Assembly (NCBI RefSeq): GCF_030929495.1
Contig: NZ_JAVFWN010000003.1
Coordinates: 124,001 to 188,000 of the forward strand
Length of the DNA stretch: 64,000 nucleotides
From: Nocardioides sp. LHD-245
Lineage (GTDB): Bacteria; Actinomycetota; Actinomycetes; Propionibacteriales; Nocardioidaceae
Direction of reading: 5' to 3'
The position numbers were made by a program, and so were the translations under genes. How positions within the stretch are numbered: position 1 is the stretch's first letter; each line of letters begins with the position of its first letter. The notes under the pieces are model-generated. The model did not search any database. It worked only from the letters and a program-made list of their open reading frames with translations, and was not told where the DNA came from. This document shows, piece after piece, positions 1 to 10,476 of the stretch.

Positions 1-5
1 GGGGA

Positions 6-983
6 TCACGCGCAGCGTGGACAGGGGTGCCCGGCGCCCGGCCAGCCGCGGACCTGCAGCAGGCGGGCCACCTTGACCGCGGTCGCGCAGCCGCGCTCGA
101 ACACCTGGCCGTAGCCGAGGCGCACGGTGTGCTCCCGGTCGAGGGCGGCGTCGAGGTCGCGTTCGAGGTCCTTGTCCCGTCCGCCGGTGCCGTCGTGACC
201 CAGTCGCCCGTCGAGCTCGACGATCTGCGTCCAGGTCCGTCGGCGATCGCGATAGACGATGTCGCGGAGCAGGGCTCGATGGTCACCGCCGAGCGCTGCG
301 ACCTGACGCTCGCCGCGGGGGAGGCCGTGGGGCCGCTCGACCAGGGTGAGATAGCCATGCTCCAGGACCGAACAGGTGCCCTGCGCGACGTCGTCGAGGA
401 TCCTGGCGAGCCACGCGCGCCGGTGGAGCCGCGGCAGCTGGTCCAGGCGCTCGCGCAGGCGGGCGGCGGTCGTACGCCGGGCGCCGCAGGCATCGGCGAG
501 GGTGGCGATCGCATCGAGCTCGCGGGCGGTCCCGTCGGCTACCCGGAGCACCGCGTCGTCGTACCGGAGGCGCGGCGGGGACAGGTTCCACTGGGCCGCG
601 GTGTCGAACTGGGCCGAGCGATGGACGACGACCCCGGACGGCGGCCGGATCCTTCGCTCGCGGGCCACGATGACCTCGATCGGCCGGTTCTCGGCACCGC
701 TCCGCCCGGGTCCCTCGTGGGCCCGGATCGCGGACCGGCCCTCCAGCGCCGCCGGCCAGCACGCGAGTACGGCGGACCACGCCCGCTGCTGCCAGGTGAG
801 GGCCCCGGTGTGATCGACGTAGACGCAGGGGTGGACCGTGGACCACGCCCGCCGGCGGAGCATCCTATCGACGTCGTGGCGGGTCAGGCCACCGGCGAGT
901 GCCTGACGCCGGGCGACGACGCCGGCCTGGACCTCGAGCAGCGCGAGCAAGGATGCGGGCAGGCCCGGATCTGGCGGGGACAT
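6..983 (-). CDS. AbiEi/DUF559-type protein (type IV toxin-antitoxin-like)
   Basis: The product is about 325 aa. Its N-terminus (LLALLEVQAGVVARRQAL, then a winged-helix-like stretch with RRRAW and YVDHTG) resembles the AbiEi_4 domain of type IV antitoxin and regulator proteins. The C-terminal third (VELDGRLGH, later DKDLERD) resembles a DUF559/Vsr-like nuclease fold. Proteins of this build are common in many copies in actinomycete genomes and rarely have a known role. The ATG at 983 (MSPPDPGL) fits family N-termini better than the upstream ATG at 1073, which would add 30 low-complexity residues. No partner toxin gene lies next to it. Family assignment is moderately secure; function is unknown. 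Confidence 0.6.
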   Translation of the reverse strand: MSPPDPGLPASLLALLEVQAGVVARRQALAGGLTRHDVDRMLRRRAWSTVHPCVYVDHTGALTWQQRAWSAVLACWPAALEGRSAIRAHEGPGRSGAENRPIEVIVARERRIRPPSGVVVHRSAQFDTAAQWNLSPPRLRYDDAVLRVADGTARELDAIATLADACGARRTTAARLRERLDQLPRLHRRAWLARILDDVAQGTCSVLEHGYLTLVERPHGLPRGERQVAALGGDHRALLRDIVYRDRRRTWTQIVELDGRLGHDGTGGRDKDLERDLDAALDREHTVRLGYGQVFERGCATAVKVARLLQVRGWPGAGHPCPRCA

Positions 984-1118
984 GCCCGACGGATTCCCCG
1001 GTCCGGCCGCCGTCGCACCCGCGACTCCTGGGCTGTGGACAAGGCGCCCGGACCACGGCGGCGACGTACCCACTTTCGAGGGGTGTGATGGCGGTCACCG
1101 GGGCGTCACCATGGGGGC

Positions 1119-2744
<1,626 letters not shown>

Positions 2745-2749
2745 GCGCC

Positions 2750-2894
2750 GACCCGGCGCAGCTTGAACCGCGATCACCGCCGACCCGGCGCAGACTGAAC
2801 TCTGATCGCCCTCGACCCGGCGCAGGTTGAACCCCACCCTGTTCAATCTGCGCCGGGTCGGTGCGTTTTTTGACTCCATCTGCGACGGGTCGGC
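2750..2894. repeat. 32-bp-spaced direct repeats plus inverted copies
   Basis: The 19-bp unit GACCCGGCGCAGNNTGAAC occurs at 2750-2768, 2782-2800 and 2814-2832, exactly 32 bp apart. An inverted copy lies at 2841-2859 and a decayed inverted copy (TCTGCGACGGGTCGG) at 2880-2894. It sits just after the acyl-CoA ligase stop. Only the last direct copy with the inverted copy is needed to form a terminator hairpin; the first two copies are unexplained. Confidence 0.85.
2814..2871 (+). terminator. Rho-independent terminator after the acyl-CoA ligase
   Basis: The arms 2814-2832 and 2841-2859 pair over 19 bp with one or two mismatches around an 8-nt loop. They are followed within 7 bases by a run of six T (2866-2871). 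This is one of the few hairpins with a T-tract in this GC-rich window. Confidence 0.8.
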
Positions 2895-2896
2895 GA

Positions 2897-2940
2897 GATG
2901 ACATCGGAGTGACTTGAAATGACGTCATGGTGATGTCACA
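2897..2940. promoter_or_regulatory. Palindrome cluster upstream of the RHH gene
   Basis: TGACATC (2899-2905) is repeated inverted as GATGTCA (2932-2938), and a perfect 10-bp palindrome ATGACGTCAT (2919-2928) lies between them. The cluster ends within 10 bases of the RHH gene start, so it is a plausible operator, perhaps autoregulatory because RHH proteins often bind their own promoters. Binding is inferred only. Confidence 0.45.
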
Positions 2941-2949
2941 GTGATGCAC

Positions 2950-3495
2950 ATGGACATCACGCCGTACGTCGACAGCCTCCGCCGGGACCTCCTGGCGGCT
3001 GCCGACAGCGCCGGGCCGCAGGCGCGGGAGGTGGCCGAGCGACTGGGCTACGCGCTGGACCCGGCCGTACGGCTCGCCGTGATGGAGGCGATCAGTCAGG
3101 CGGCGGCGGAGATCACCGCGACGATGTCCGCCGGCAGCGTCGACGTCCGGCTCGACGGTCGCGACCTCGACTTCGTGGTCACGCCGGGCGCGCCGGACGA
3201 GCCGGCGCTGCCGCAGCAGGTCACCGGCCCGGCGCCGGCCGACCCGCCCGCCGAGGACGAGGGGCAGGCCCGGGTCAGCCTGCGGCTGCCGGAGTCGCTC
3301 AAGGCCCGTGCCGACGACGCCGCCGCCCACGCCGGGCAGTCGCTCAACACCTGGCTGGTCACCCTGATCCGCGCGGCCACCGGCGAGCGCGCGCTCCGGG
3401 TCGACGTCGACCTGTCCAGCCGGCCGTTCGCCGGTGACTTCCCGTTCGGTACGACGCCCGGCGGCGGCAATCGCCGGATGACCGGCTGGCTCTGA
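2950..3495 (+). CDS. Ribbon-helix-helix (HicB-type antitoxin-like) protein
   Basis: The product is about 181 aa. The C-terminal part (RVSLRLPESLKARADDAAA followed by SLNTWLVTLIRAA) is a typical ribbon-helix-helix DNA-binding fold as found in Arc and HicB antitoxins. The N-terminal 100 residues form an uncharacterised helical domain starting MDITPYVDSLRRDLL. The ATG at 2950 was chosen over GTG 2941 and ATG 2944 because MDITPYVD is where the conserved region begins. No HicA toxin is adjacent. The gene is followed by a DUF4097 gene, a pairing I know from other actinomycetes, so it probably acts as a transcriptional regulator of that pair rather than as an antitoxin. Confidence 0.7.
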   Translation: MDITPYVDSLRRDLLAAADSAGPQAREVAERLGYALDPAVRLAVMEAISQAAAEITATMSAGSVDVRLDGRDLDFVVTPGAPDEPALPQQVTGPAPADPPAEDEGQARVSLRLPESLKARADDAAAHAGQSLNTWLVTLIRAATGERALRVDVDLSSRPFAGDFPFGTTPGGGNRRMTGWL

Positions 3496-3552
3496 CCCCC
3501 CGCGCCCACCCTCACCGTGCTCACCCCCTCGCCCACCGACACAGGAGACCCG

Positions 3553-4389
3553 ATGCCCGCCCACGAACCCCTCCGCCAGGTCCTCGAGACTCCCGGCCCG
3601 GTGAAGCTCCACGTCGAGAACGGCCGCGGCCGGATCGTCGTCCGGGCCGCCGACCAGGCGACCACCGACATCACGGTCACCGGCGCCCGTGCCGACGAGG
3701 TGCGGGTGACCCAGGACCACCGCCGTGTCGCCGTTCGCGCGCCGAGGCCCCGTGGTGGCATCTTCGGCGGCGGCGACGAGCTGCACATCGAGGTCGTCGT
3801 ACCGCTCGACAGCGACCTCGACGCCCGCAGTGGCAGCGCGTCGATCACCGCCGGCGGCCGGTTCATGACGGCGCGGCTCAAGAGCGGCTCGGGCGTGGTC
3901 ACCCTCGACCAGGCCAGGACCGTCGTCGTCGAGACCGGCTCCGGCGACATCAGCGTCGCCGAGGTGGAGGGCGACGTCCGGGTCCGCACCGGGTCGGGCG
4001 CCGTCGACCTCGGCCGGCTCGCCCGCACCGCCACGGTGTCCACCGGGTCGGGCGACGTGTGCCTGGGCCAGGCGCTCGGCACGGTGGTCGTCAAGACCGG
4101 CTCCGGCGACCTCGAGGTCGGCGAGAGCCGGGCCGACGTCACCAGCAAGACGGGGTCCGGTGATGTCGTCGTCCGTACGGCGCACCGCGGCCGGATCCAG
4201 GTCAAGGGCGCGTCCACGCGGGTGCACGTCGGCATCCCCGCGGGCACGCCGGTGTGGACCGACGTCACCACCGTGACCGGCCGGGTCAGCTCGACCCTGC
4301 CGCCGGTCGGGCGCCCCGAGCCCGGCGCCGACCACGTGGAGCTCCGTGCGACCACGGTCTCCGGCGACATCGCCCTCGTCCCCGCCTGA
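3553..4389 (+). CDS. DUF4097 beta-repeat protein
   Basis: The product is about 278 aa and rich in the repeated motif (T/V)xTGSGDxxV, seen as TGSGDISV, TGSGAVDL, STGSGDVCL, KTGSGDLEV and KTGSGDVVV. This pattern is characteristic of DUF4097, a right-handed beta-helix-like domain often linked to surface or envelope-stress modules. No signal peptide is visible. The ATG at 3553 has a good ribosome-binding site (AGGAGA at 3543-3548); the GTG at 3517 has none and would add a Pro/Thr-rich tail. It lies 57 bp after the RHH gene and is likely cotranscribed with it. Confidence 0.8.
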   Translation: MPAHEPLRQVLETPGPVKLHVENGRGRIVVRAADQATTDITVTGARADEVRVTQDHRRVAVRAPRPRGGIFGGGDELHIEVVVPLDSDLDARSGSASITAGGRFMTARLKSGSGVVTLDQARTVVVETGSGDISVAEVEGDVRVRTGSGAVDLGRLARTATVSTGSGDVCLGQALGTVVVKTGSGDLEVGESRADVTSKTGSGDVVVRTAHRGRIQVKGASTRVHVGIPAGTPVWTDVTTVTGRVSSTLPPVGRPEPGADHVELRATTVSGDIALVPA

Positions 4390-4513
4390 GGCAGGGCGCG
4401 GTCGCTGCCGCGGCGGAACTACCCCAATTGCGGTGACGCCGGATCTCGGAGCGCCGTCCTACCGTCGCGACAACGGCTGTACCGGCAGCCGGGTGGACCT
4501 GGGGGAGTGGCTC

Positions 4514-5676
4514 ATGAGGCGACGGTTGCGGGGCATGTGCATCGCGGTGGTGGTGCTGGCGACGACGGCGCTCGCGGCCGTCGCCCAGGCGAGTCCGTCG
4601 TCGACGACGACGTCGACCGCGAAGGTCGACTGCGTGGTGTACGACGACGCGGCCGCGCGCTGCACGGTCGTCGGCGTGGTCTACGCGATCACGCAGATCG
4701 GCGACACGACGTACCTCGGCGGCTCCTTCGCCGCGGTCAACGGCGCCCCACGCGCCAACCTGGCCGCGGTGCGCGCGGACGGCTCCCTCGACCCGACGTG
4801 GACCCCGGCGACCGACGGCATCGTCTATGCGCTCGCGGCGTCCGCCGACGGCAGCAAGGTGTACGTCGGCGGCACCTTCGCCACCATCAACGGCCAGCCG
4901 CGTCGGCTCGCCGCGGTCACCGCGGACACCGGCGCACTCGTCACCGGGTGGTCGACGACCACCTCGAACAACACGGTTCGCGCGCTGGCCGCCGACAGGA
5001 CCGGTCGCCTCTACGTCGGCGGCAGCTTCAGCCGGGTCGGCGGGCGCGCCATCGCTCGGCTCGCGGCGCTCGACCAGACGACCGGTGCGGTCGACCCGGC
5101 GTTCGCACCCCAGCCCAACAACACGGTCCGCGCACTCGGGCTCACCGACGACGGCTCCCGCCTCTATGCCGGTGGCTCCTTCTCCGTCATGGGCGGACAG
5201 TCCCGTCCCGGCGCGGCGGAGCTGACGCCCGCCGGTGCCACGACGGCGTTCGCGCCGACGGAGGGCGGTGTCGCGATCTCGCTCGACGTCTCGCCGACGG
5301 GCCGGCTCTTCTTCGGCACGACCAACAACCGGACGTGGGCCTACGACCGACGCTCAGCAGCCTGCCGCTGTACCGCGTCCGCACCTCGGGAGACGTCCAG
5401 GCCATCGCGGCCACGGCGGACGAGGTGTACGTCGGCGGACACTTCTCCGGCTTCCCCGAGGCGAAGCTCAACCGCCTCCACCTCGGCTCGTTCCTCGCGG
5501 CCGACGGCGCACCGACCGCGTGGGATCCCGGCGCCAACGGCACCTACGGGGTGTGGGCCCTCGGGCTGACCCGCGACGGCCCGGTGGCCGGCACGGTCGA
5601 CGCCCTCTCGGTCGGTGGTGACTTCACCCGGGTCGCCGGCGCCGCGCGTCGCGGCTACGCGCGCTTCCTGTTCTGA
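4514..5676 (+). pseudogene. Secreted beta-propeller-like (delta-60 repeat) protein, frameshifted
   Basis: The gene starts at ATG 4514 behind a GGGGGAG ribosome-binding site and encodes a signal peptide (hydrophobic core AVVVLATTALAAV, cleavage near AQA-SPSS). Repeats of the type VYVGGTFxxINGxxRxxLAAV and LYVGGSFSRVGG follow, as in delta-60 repeat/beta-propeller proteins. After NNRTWAYD, near 5345-5352, the similarity moves to the next frame (SSLPLYRVRTSGDVQAI, then VYVGGHFSGF) and continues to a stop at 5676. The change equals loss of one base or gain of two. It may be a real mutation or a sequencing error; no classical slippery heptamer is visible. The two halves together give about 387 aa. 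Confidence 0.75.
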
Positions 5677-5761
5677 GGCCGCCGGCGGGCGAAGCGGCCC
5701 CGCGTGACCGACGCCACCCTCCGGTCGTTACCCGTGAGTAGACCACGGGAGGGACCTCCGG

Positions 5762-7837
5762 ATGACCGACCACGCCCTGCGCCGCCGCCTGGTGGCGGCC
5801 CTGCTCAGCACCGGCCTCGCCGCCGGCTTCGTGCTCCCCCTCGCCGGCGATGCCGCCGGTACGCCGGCCGACGGCGCCGCACGGCACGCGGCATCGGCCG
5901 AGCGGTCCGGCGCGGCCGCACCGGTCGCGCAGAAGCCGAAGAAGTGCAAGAAGGCCGCGAAGCACAAGAAGCACAAGAAGTGCCGCAAGGCGAAGAAGGG
6001 CGCGGCGGCGGTCCCCCTGCCGACCGCGGTCCCGCCGGCGAGCGGACCCGGCACCACGACGGCACCCGCCCCGGCGGTGGTCGCGCCGTGGACCCCGCGT
6101 CCGGCCGACTACAGCGCCACCGTCGCGACCCGGGACATCCCCATCGTGATGGACGACGGCGTCGTCCTCCGCGGTGACCTCCAGCGCCCGGCCGGTGCCG
6201 ACGGCGAGCCGGTCGCCACCCCGCTCCCGGTCATCGTCACCATCACCGCCTACAACAAGACGGTCCTCTCCGCCGGCGCGGGCGCGGTCCTCTCCGGGGC
6301 CGACCCGGCGTACCTCGTCAAGCGCGGCTACGCCCAGCTCACCGTCGACGCGCGGGGCACCGGCGGCTCCCAGGGCCAGTGGGGCGCGTTCAGCGCCCGG
6401 GAGGGCAAGGACGCCGGCGCGATCGTCGAGTGGGCGTCCGCCCAGCCGTGGAGCAACGGCAAGGTCGGCATGACCGGCGCGTCGTACATGGGCATCTCCC
6501 AGCTGTTCGCCGCGGCCCAGCAGCCCAAGGGGCTCAAGGCGATCTTCCCGCAGGTCCCGGCGGCCGACGTCTACCGCGACGTCGTCGCGTCCGGCGGGCA
6601 GATCGACGTCGGCTTCATCCCGCTGTGGCTCGGGTTGGTCACCGCGACCGGCGTGGTCCCGCCGGCCTACGGACTGCAGGAGCCGCAGGCCGGGATCGCG
6701 ATGGTCCTCGACCATCTGATGGGCGGGCTCACCTTCACCCTGCCGCTCGCCACCCAGGCGCTGCTGGGCGGCGACCCGGCGTACGACGGCCCGTTCTACC
6801 GCGAGCGATCGCCGATCGACGTCCTCGACAAGGTCACCGTCCCGACCTTCCTCGTCGGTGGCGAGTTCGACCTCTTCCAGCGCGGCACCCCGCTCGTCTT
6901 CGAGCGGCTCCAGCAGCGCGGCGTGCCGACGAAGCTGATCCTCGGCCCGTGGGACCACCTCCAGGGCTCGGCCGGCGCCGAGGTCGGGAAGGCGGGCTAC
7001 GGCTCGCTCGCCGAGCTGCAGCTGCGCTGGTTCGACCAGTACATCCGCGGGATCGACGGCCAGCTCGACCGGATCGCGCCGCTCACCTACTACGAGCAGG
7101 GGTCCGGCGCGTGGGTGCGGAAGGCGAAGTGGATCGACGACGACCTCGCCGCGCGCAGCTACCGGCTCTCGGGCTCCGCCGCGGTCGGCGGGAAGGCCGG
7201 CGCCCTGACCACCGGTACGCCGGAGGCGGGCTCGGCCGTCGTACCGCCGCTGCCGGTGACGGGACTGTGCACCCGCTCGGCCAACCAGTGGACCGCGGGC
7301 CTGCCGAACGCGCTGCTCCCGGACCTGCCGTGCTTCGAGGACAACAAGCTCAACGACCTCGGCGGCGTCACCTTCGACACCGCGCCGCTGGATGCCGACG
7401 TGCGCTTCCAGGGCCCGCTCAACGCCCGGCTGCACGTCTCGACCCCGAGCGGTGACGGGATGCTGTCGGTGGCCGTCGAGGACGTCGCGCCGGACGGCAC
7501 GGTCTCCCGGATCAGCGGGGGCTGGCAGACCATCGCGCACCGCGCGCTCGACGAGGAGCGCTCGCGCTATCTCGACGGGGAGCTGCTGCAGGCCTATCAC
7601 CCGTTCACACGGGAGGCGAAGGCCACGCTGCCCGCCGGTCAGGTGGCGCCCGTCGACGTGGAGATCTTCCCGACCGGCGCGGTGATCGCGAAGGGCCACC
7701 GGCTGCGGATCGCGGTACAGGCCTTCGACGTCCCGCACCTGCTCTCGCCGGTCACCGACCTGCTCACGCAGCTGGTTCCGGTCACCGTCCACACCGGGCC
7801 GCAGTACCCGTCGGTGTTGACCATGGCGGTGCGCTGA
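5762..7837 (+). CDS. Secreted CocE/NonD-family alpha/beta hydrolase
   Basis: The 691-aa protein belongs to the X-Pro dipeptidyl-peptidase (S15)/cocaine esterase group. An N-terminal signal sequence (LVAALLSTGLAAGFVLPLAG) is followed by an unusual Lys/His/Cys-rich segment at residues 58-79 and a Pro/Ala linker. The alpha/beta-hydrolase domain then carries the nucleophile elbow GASYMG (Ser241), with likely acid Asp in GGEFDLFQ and His in GPWDHLQG. The C-terminal 220 residues form the beta-sandwich domain typical of the family (LNARLHVSTPSGDG, later GHRLRIAVQAFD). It probably hydrolyses an ester or acyl amide outside the cell; the substrate is unknown. A ribosome-binding site GGGAGG precedes the ATG. 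Confidence 0.88.
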   Translation: MTDHALRRRLVAALLSTGLAAGFVLPLAGDAAGTPADGAARHAASAERSGAAAPVAQKPKKCKKAAKHKKHKKCRKAKKGAAAVPLPTAVPPASGPGTTTAPAPAVVAPWTPRPADYSATVATRDIPIVMDDGVVLRGDLQRPAGADGEPVATPLPVIVTITAYNKTVLSAGAGAVLSGADPAYLVKRGYAQLTVDARGTGGSQGQWGAFSAREGKDAGAIVEWASAQPWSNGKVGMTGASYMGISQLFAAAQQPKGLKAIFPQVPAADVYRDVVASGGQIDVGFIPLWLGLVTATGVVPPAYGLQEPQAGIAMVLDHLMGGLTFTLPLATQALLGGDPAYDGPFYRERSPIDVLDKVTVPTFLVGGEFDLFQRGTPLVFERLQQRGVPTKLILGPWDHLQGSAGAEVGKAGYGSLAELQLRWFDQYIRGIDGQLDRIAPLTYYEQGSGAWVRKAKWIDDDLAARSYRLSGSAAVGGKAGALTTGTPEAGSAVVPPLPVTGLCTRSANQWTAGLPNALLPDLPCFEDNKLNDLGGVTFDTAPLDADVRFQGPLNARLHVSTPSGDGMLSVAVEDVAPDGTVSRISGGWQTIAHRALDEERSRYLDGELLQAYHPFTREAKATLPAGQVAPVDVEIFPTGAVIAKGHRLRIAVQAFDVPHLLSPVTDLLTQLVPVTVHTGPQYPSVLTMAVR

Positions 7838-7844
7838 GGCCGGG

Positions 7845-8609
7845 CTACAGCCCGCCGGGGCGGCGGGCCAGGGTGCTCGCGAGCGCCGTCGCGGCTGCGC
7901 GGACGGCGTTCTGGTGCGCCTCGGGCCGGAAGCGCCCGATCGGTCCGGTGACGCTGATCGCCGCGACCGCGGTCGCCCCGTCGGGCTGGAGCACGGGCGC
8001 GGCGACGCACAGCAGTCCCGGCGTCGACTCCTCGCGCTCGAAGGCCAGTCCGGCCTCGAGGGCCCGGTCCAGCTGCTGTTCGAGCAACCCGGGCGCGACG
8101 ATCGTGTGCGGCGTACGCCGGGGGAGCGGGCCGGACAGGACGGCCGAGCGGACCGCGGGGTCGGCGTGCGCGAGCAGCACCTTGCCGAGGGCGGTGCAGT
8201 GCATCGGCATCCGGCCGCCGGCGCGTGAGGGGCTGCGCGCCTGCCGGTGCCCGCCGATCTTGGCGACGTAGACCACCTCGGTGCCGTCGCGGACGCCGAG
8301 GTGGACCGTCTCGTGGGTGCGCTCGTAGAGGTCCTGCAGGAAGGGCATCGCCACCTCCAGCAGGGTCCGCTCGGTCGCCGCGCGCATGCCGAGCTCGAAC
8401 AGCCCGCCGGCGAGGCGGTAGCCGTGCTCGGTCTTCTCCAGGAGGCGGTGGTGGACCAGGTCGCCGGCGACGCGGTGCACGGTGCCCTTGGGGAGTCCGG
8501 TCCGGCGGACCAGCTCGGCGAGGGGGAGCAGCCGGTCGTCGGCCCCGAACGCGCGCAGCAGGGCGACGGCCTTGCCGAGAACGGTGTCCAGGCCCTGCTC
8601 GTCCGCCAC
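7845..8609 (-). CDS. IclR-family transcriptional regulator
   Basis: The product is about 254 aa. The N-terminal winged helix (LGKAVALLRAFG, then LAELVRRTGLPKGTVHRVAGDL) and the C-terminal ligand-binding IclR domain (PMHCTALGKVLLA, then LLCVAAPVL and AAISVTGP) are both complete. GTG 8609 or the near GTG 8615 is the probable start; a -10-like TACGCT ends 7 bases before 8609, suggesting a leaderless message. Upstream in-frame ATG codons would add about 48 Arg-rich residues with no family similarity. It is divergent from the meta-cleavage lower-pathway genes at 8678-11504, so it most likely controls them in response to an aromatic-derived metabolite (inference from context). Confidence 0.88.
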   Translation of the reverse strand: MADEQGLDTVLGKAVALLRAFGADDRLLPLAELVRRTGLPKGTVHRVAGDLVHHRLLEKTEHGYRLAGGLFELGMRAATERTLLEVAMPFLQDLYERTHETVHLGVRDGTEVVYVAKIGGHRQARSPSRAGGRMPMHCTALGKVLLAHADPAVRSAVLSGPLPRRTPHTIVAPGLLEQQLDRALEAGLAFEREESTPGLLCVAAPVLQPDGATAVAAISVTGPIGRFRPEAHQNAVRAAATALASTLARRPGGL

Positions 8610-8677
8610 CCCCACAGCGTACCGGTCAGTGGAACGCCGGGGTGGCTGCCTGCAGCCGGGACCCCGAGAGTGGGTGC

Positions 8678-9517
8678 ATGACGGAATCCGCCGCTCTCGA
8701 CTCTGCCGCCGATGCCGCGGTCGGTGCCGCCGCCGAGCGCCTCCACGCCGCACTGGTCGAGAACCGCCCCTGCGCCCCGGTCCGCGACCTCATCGGCGAT
8801 CGCGACATCACCCTCGCCTACGCCGTGCAGCAGCAGCTCAACGCGCACCGGCTCGAGGCCGGGGCCGTCGTGGTCGGCCGCAAGATCGGCGCGACCTCGG
8901 TCGCCGTCCAGCAGCAGCTGGGCGTCGACACCCCGGACCTCGGTGTGCTCTTCGACGACATGGAGTACGACGCCTCCGCGCCCGTCGACATCAGCGGTCT
9001 GCTGCAGCCGAAGGTCGAGGGCGAGATCGCCTTCGTGCTCGGCGCCGACCTCGACCAGGGCGACCTCGATCTCGAGCAGGTCGCCGCCGCCGTCGCGTAC
9101 GCCGTCGCCGCGATCGAGGTCTGTGACAGCCGGATCGCCGACTGGGACATCAGCTTCGCCGACACGGTCGCCGACAACGCCTCCGCGGGCGGCTACGTGC
9201 TCGGCACCGACCGACGTACCCTCGACGGCTCCGACGGCCGTGGCGCCTTCGTGCCGAAGGACGCGGCCATGACGATGACCGTCACCGGCCAGGACGACTC
9301 GGTCGGCACCGGCGCCGCCTCCCTCGGGGACCCGCTCATCGCCCTGCAGTGGCTGGCCCGCCAGGCCCGCGACCTCGGCGACCCGCTGCGCGCCGGCCAG
9401 GTGGTCCTCTCCGGTGCCCTCGGCCCGATGCGCCCGGCCGCGCCCGGCGCCGACGTCGAGCTCGCCATCGACGGACTCGGCTCCGTCGCCCTCAGCTTCA
9501 GCAAGAAGGAGTCCTGA
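8678..9517 (+). CDS. 2-keto-4-pentenoate hydratase (MhpD/HsaE-type)
   Basis: The 279-aa enzyme of the fumarylacetoacetate-hydrolase-like hydratase family adds water to 2-hydroxypenta-2,4-dienoate (or an alkyl homologue), giving 4-hydroxy-2-oxovalerate. Family signatures are [32 protein letters not shown] and [10 protein letters not shown] near the C-terminus. It is first of three genes: the acetaldehyde dehydrogenase begins 2 bases after its stop and the aldolase overlaps that. Together they complete the lower part of a meta-cleavage pathway. No ring-cleavage dioxygenase is in the window, so the upstream substrate (phenylpropionate, catechol or a steroid ring product) is not determined. Confidence 0.92.
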   Translation: MTESAALDSAADAAVGAAAERLHAALVENRPCAPVRDLIGDRDITLAYAVQQQLNAHRLEAGAVVVGRKIGATSVAVQQQLGVDTPDLGVLFDDMEYDASAPVDISGLLQPKVEGEIAFVLGADLDQGDLDLEQVAAAVAYAVAAIEVCDSRIADWDISFADTVADNASAGGYVLGTDRRTLDGSDGRGAFVPKDAAMTMTVTGQDDSVGTGAASLGDPLIALQWLARQARDLGDPLRAGQVVLSGALGPMRPAAPGADVELAIDGLGSVALSFSKKES

Positions 9518-9519
9518 CC

Positions 9520-10476
9520 ATGGCCAGCACCGGCAAGACGAAGGTGGCGATCATCGGGTCCGGCAACATCGGCACCGACCTGATGATCAAGATCCTGCAG
9601 ACCGCACAGCACGTCGAGATGGGAGCGCTCGTCGGCATCGACCCCGACTCCGACGGCCTCGCGCGTGCCCGCGACCTCGGCGTCCCGACCACCCACGAGG
9701 GTGTCGAGGGCCTGATCGCGATGCCGGAGTTCGCCGACATCGACATCGTCTTCGACGCCACGTCGGCGAAGGCGCACCTCCACAACGACGCGCTGCTGCG
9801 CCCGCTCGGCAAGCGGCTGATCGACCTGACGCCCGCCGCCATCGGCCCGTTCGTGATCCCGGCCGTCAACATCGACGAGCACCTCGACGCGGCCAACCTC
9901 AACATGGTCACCTGCGGTGGGCAGGCCACGATCCCGATCGTCGCCGCGATCTCCCGCGTGGTCCCGGTGGAGTACGCCGAGATCGTCGCCTCGATCTCCT
10001 CGAAGTCCGCCGGCCCGGGCACCCGCGCCAACATCGACGAGTTCACCGAAACCACCTCCGGCGCGATCGCCGCGGTGGGCGGGGCGAAGCGTGGCAAGGC
10101 CGTGATCATCCTCAATCCGGCCGAGCCGCCGCTGATGATGCGCGACACCGTCTTCGCCCTCGTCCATGCGCCCGATCCCTCGTTGCACGACGAGATCCGG
10201 GCGAGCGTGGAGAAGATGGTCGCCGACGTGGCGGCGTACGTCCCCGGCTACCGCCTGGTCCAGAAGGTCCAGATCGCCGAGATCCCCGCCGACCAGCCGG
10301 TCGAGACGCTGCTGGTCGACGGCGCGGAGCGCCCGACCCACCAGGTGTCGGTGTTCCTCCAAGTCACCGGTGCCGGCCACTACCTCCCGGCGTACGCCGG
10401 CAACCTCGACATCATGACCTCGGCCGGCCTGCAGGTCGCCGAGCGGATCGCTGCGGCGAAGGAGAGTGCGTTGTGA
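9520..10476 (+). CDS. Acetaldehyde dehydrogenase, acetylating (MhpF/HsaG-type)
   Basis: The 318-aa NAD-dependent enzyme converts acetaldehyde (or propionaldehyde) plus CoA into the acyl-CoA. The N-terminal Rossmann motif [16 protein letters not shown] and the catalytic-cysteine region [13 protein letters not shown] (Cys at about residue 131) are intact, and the length is that of BphJ/HsaG. The ATG at 9520 lies 2 bases after the hydratase stop, with GAAGGAG upstream inside the hydratase gene. The product channels with the following aldolase in characterised homologues, and the 4-base overlap here fits a coupled complex. Confidence 0.94.
   Translation: MASTGKTKVAIIGSGNIGTDLMIKILQTAQHVEMGALVGIDPDSDGLARARDLGVPTTHEGVEGLIAMPEFADIDIVFDATSAKAHLHNDALLRPLGKRLIDLTPAAIGPFVIPAVNIDEHLDAANLNMVTCGGQATIPIVAAISRVVPVEYAEIVASISSKSAGPGTRANIDEFTETTSGAIAAVGGAKRGKAVIILNPAEPPLMMRDTVFALVHAPDPSLHDEIRASVEKMVADVAAYVPGYRLVQKVQIAEIPADQPVETLLVDGAERPTHQVSVFLQVTGAGHYLPAYAGNLDIMTSAGLQVAERIAAAKESAL

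Noticed and set aside
2750-2894. CRISPR array
   Set aside because: Only three short repeats with 13-bp spacers, no cas genes, and the last copies form a terminator.
2950-4389. A toxin-antitoxin module
   Set aside because: The RHH protein has no neighbouring HicA-like or other toxin; its partner is a DUF4097 protein.
5345-5352. Programmed -1 frameshift in the propeller-like gene
   Set aside because: No X-XXY-YYZ slippery heptamer or strong downstream pseudoknot is visible; mutation or sequencing error is simpler.
5624-8848. Long minus-strand open frame over the CocE hydrolase gene
   Set aside because: Antisense shadow; the real genes here have domains, signal peptides and ribosome sites.
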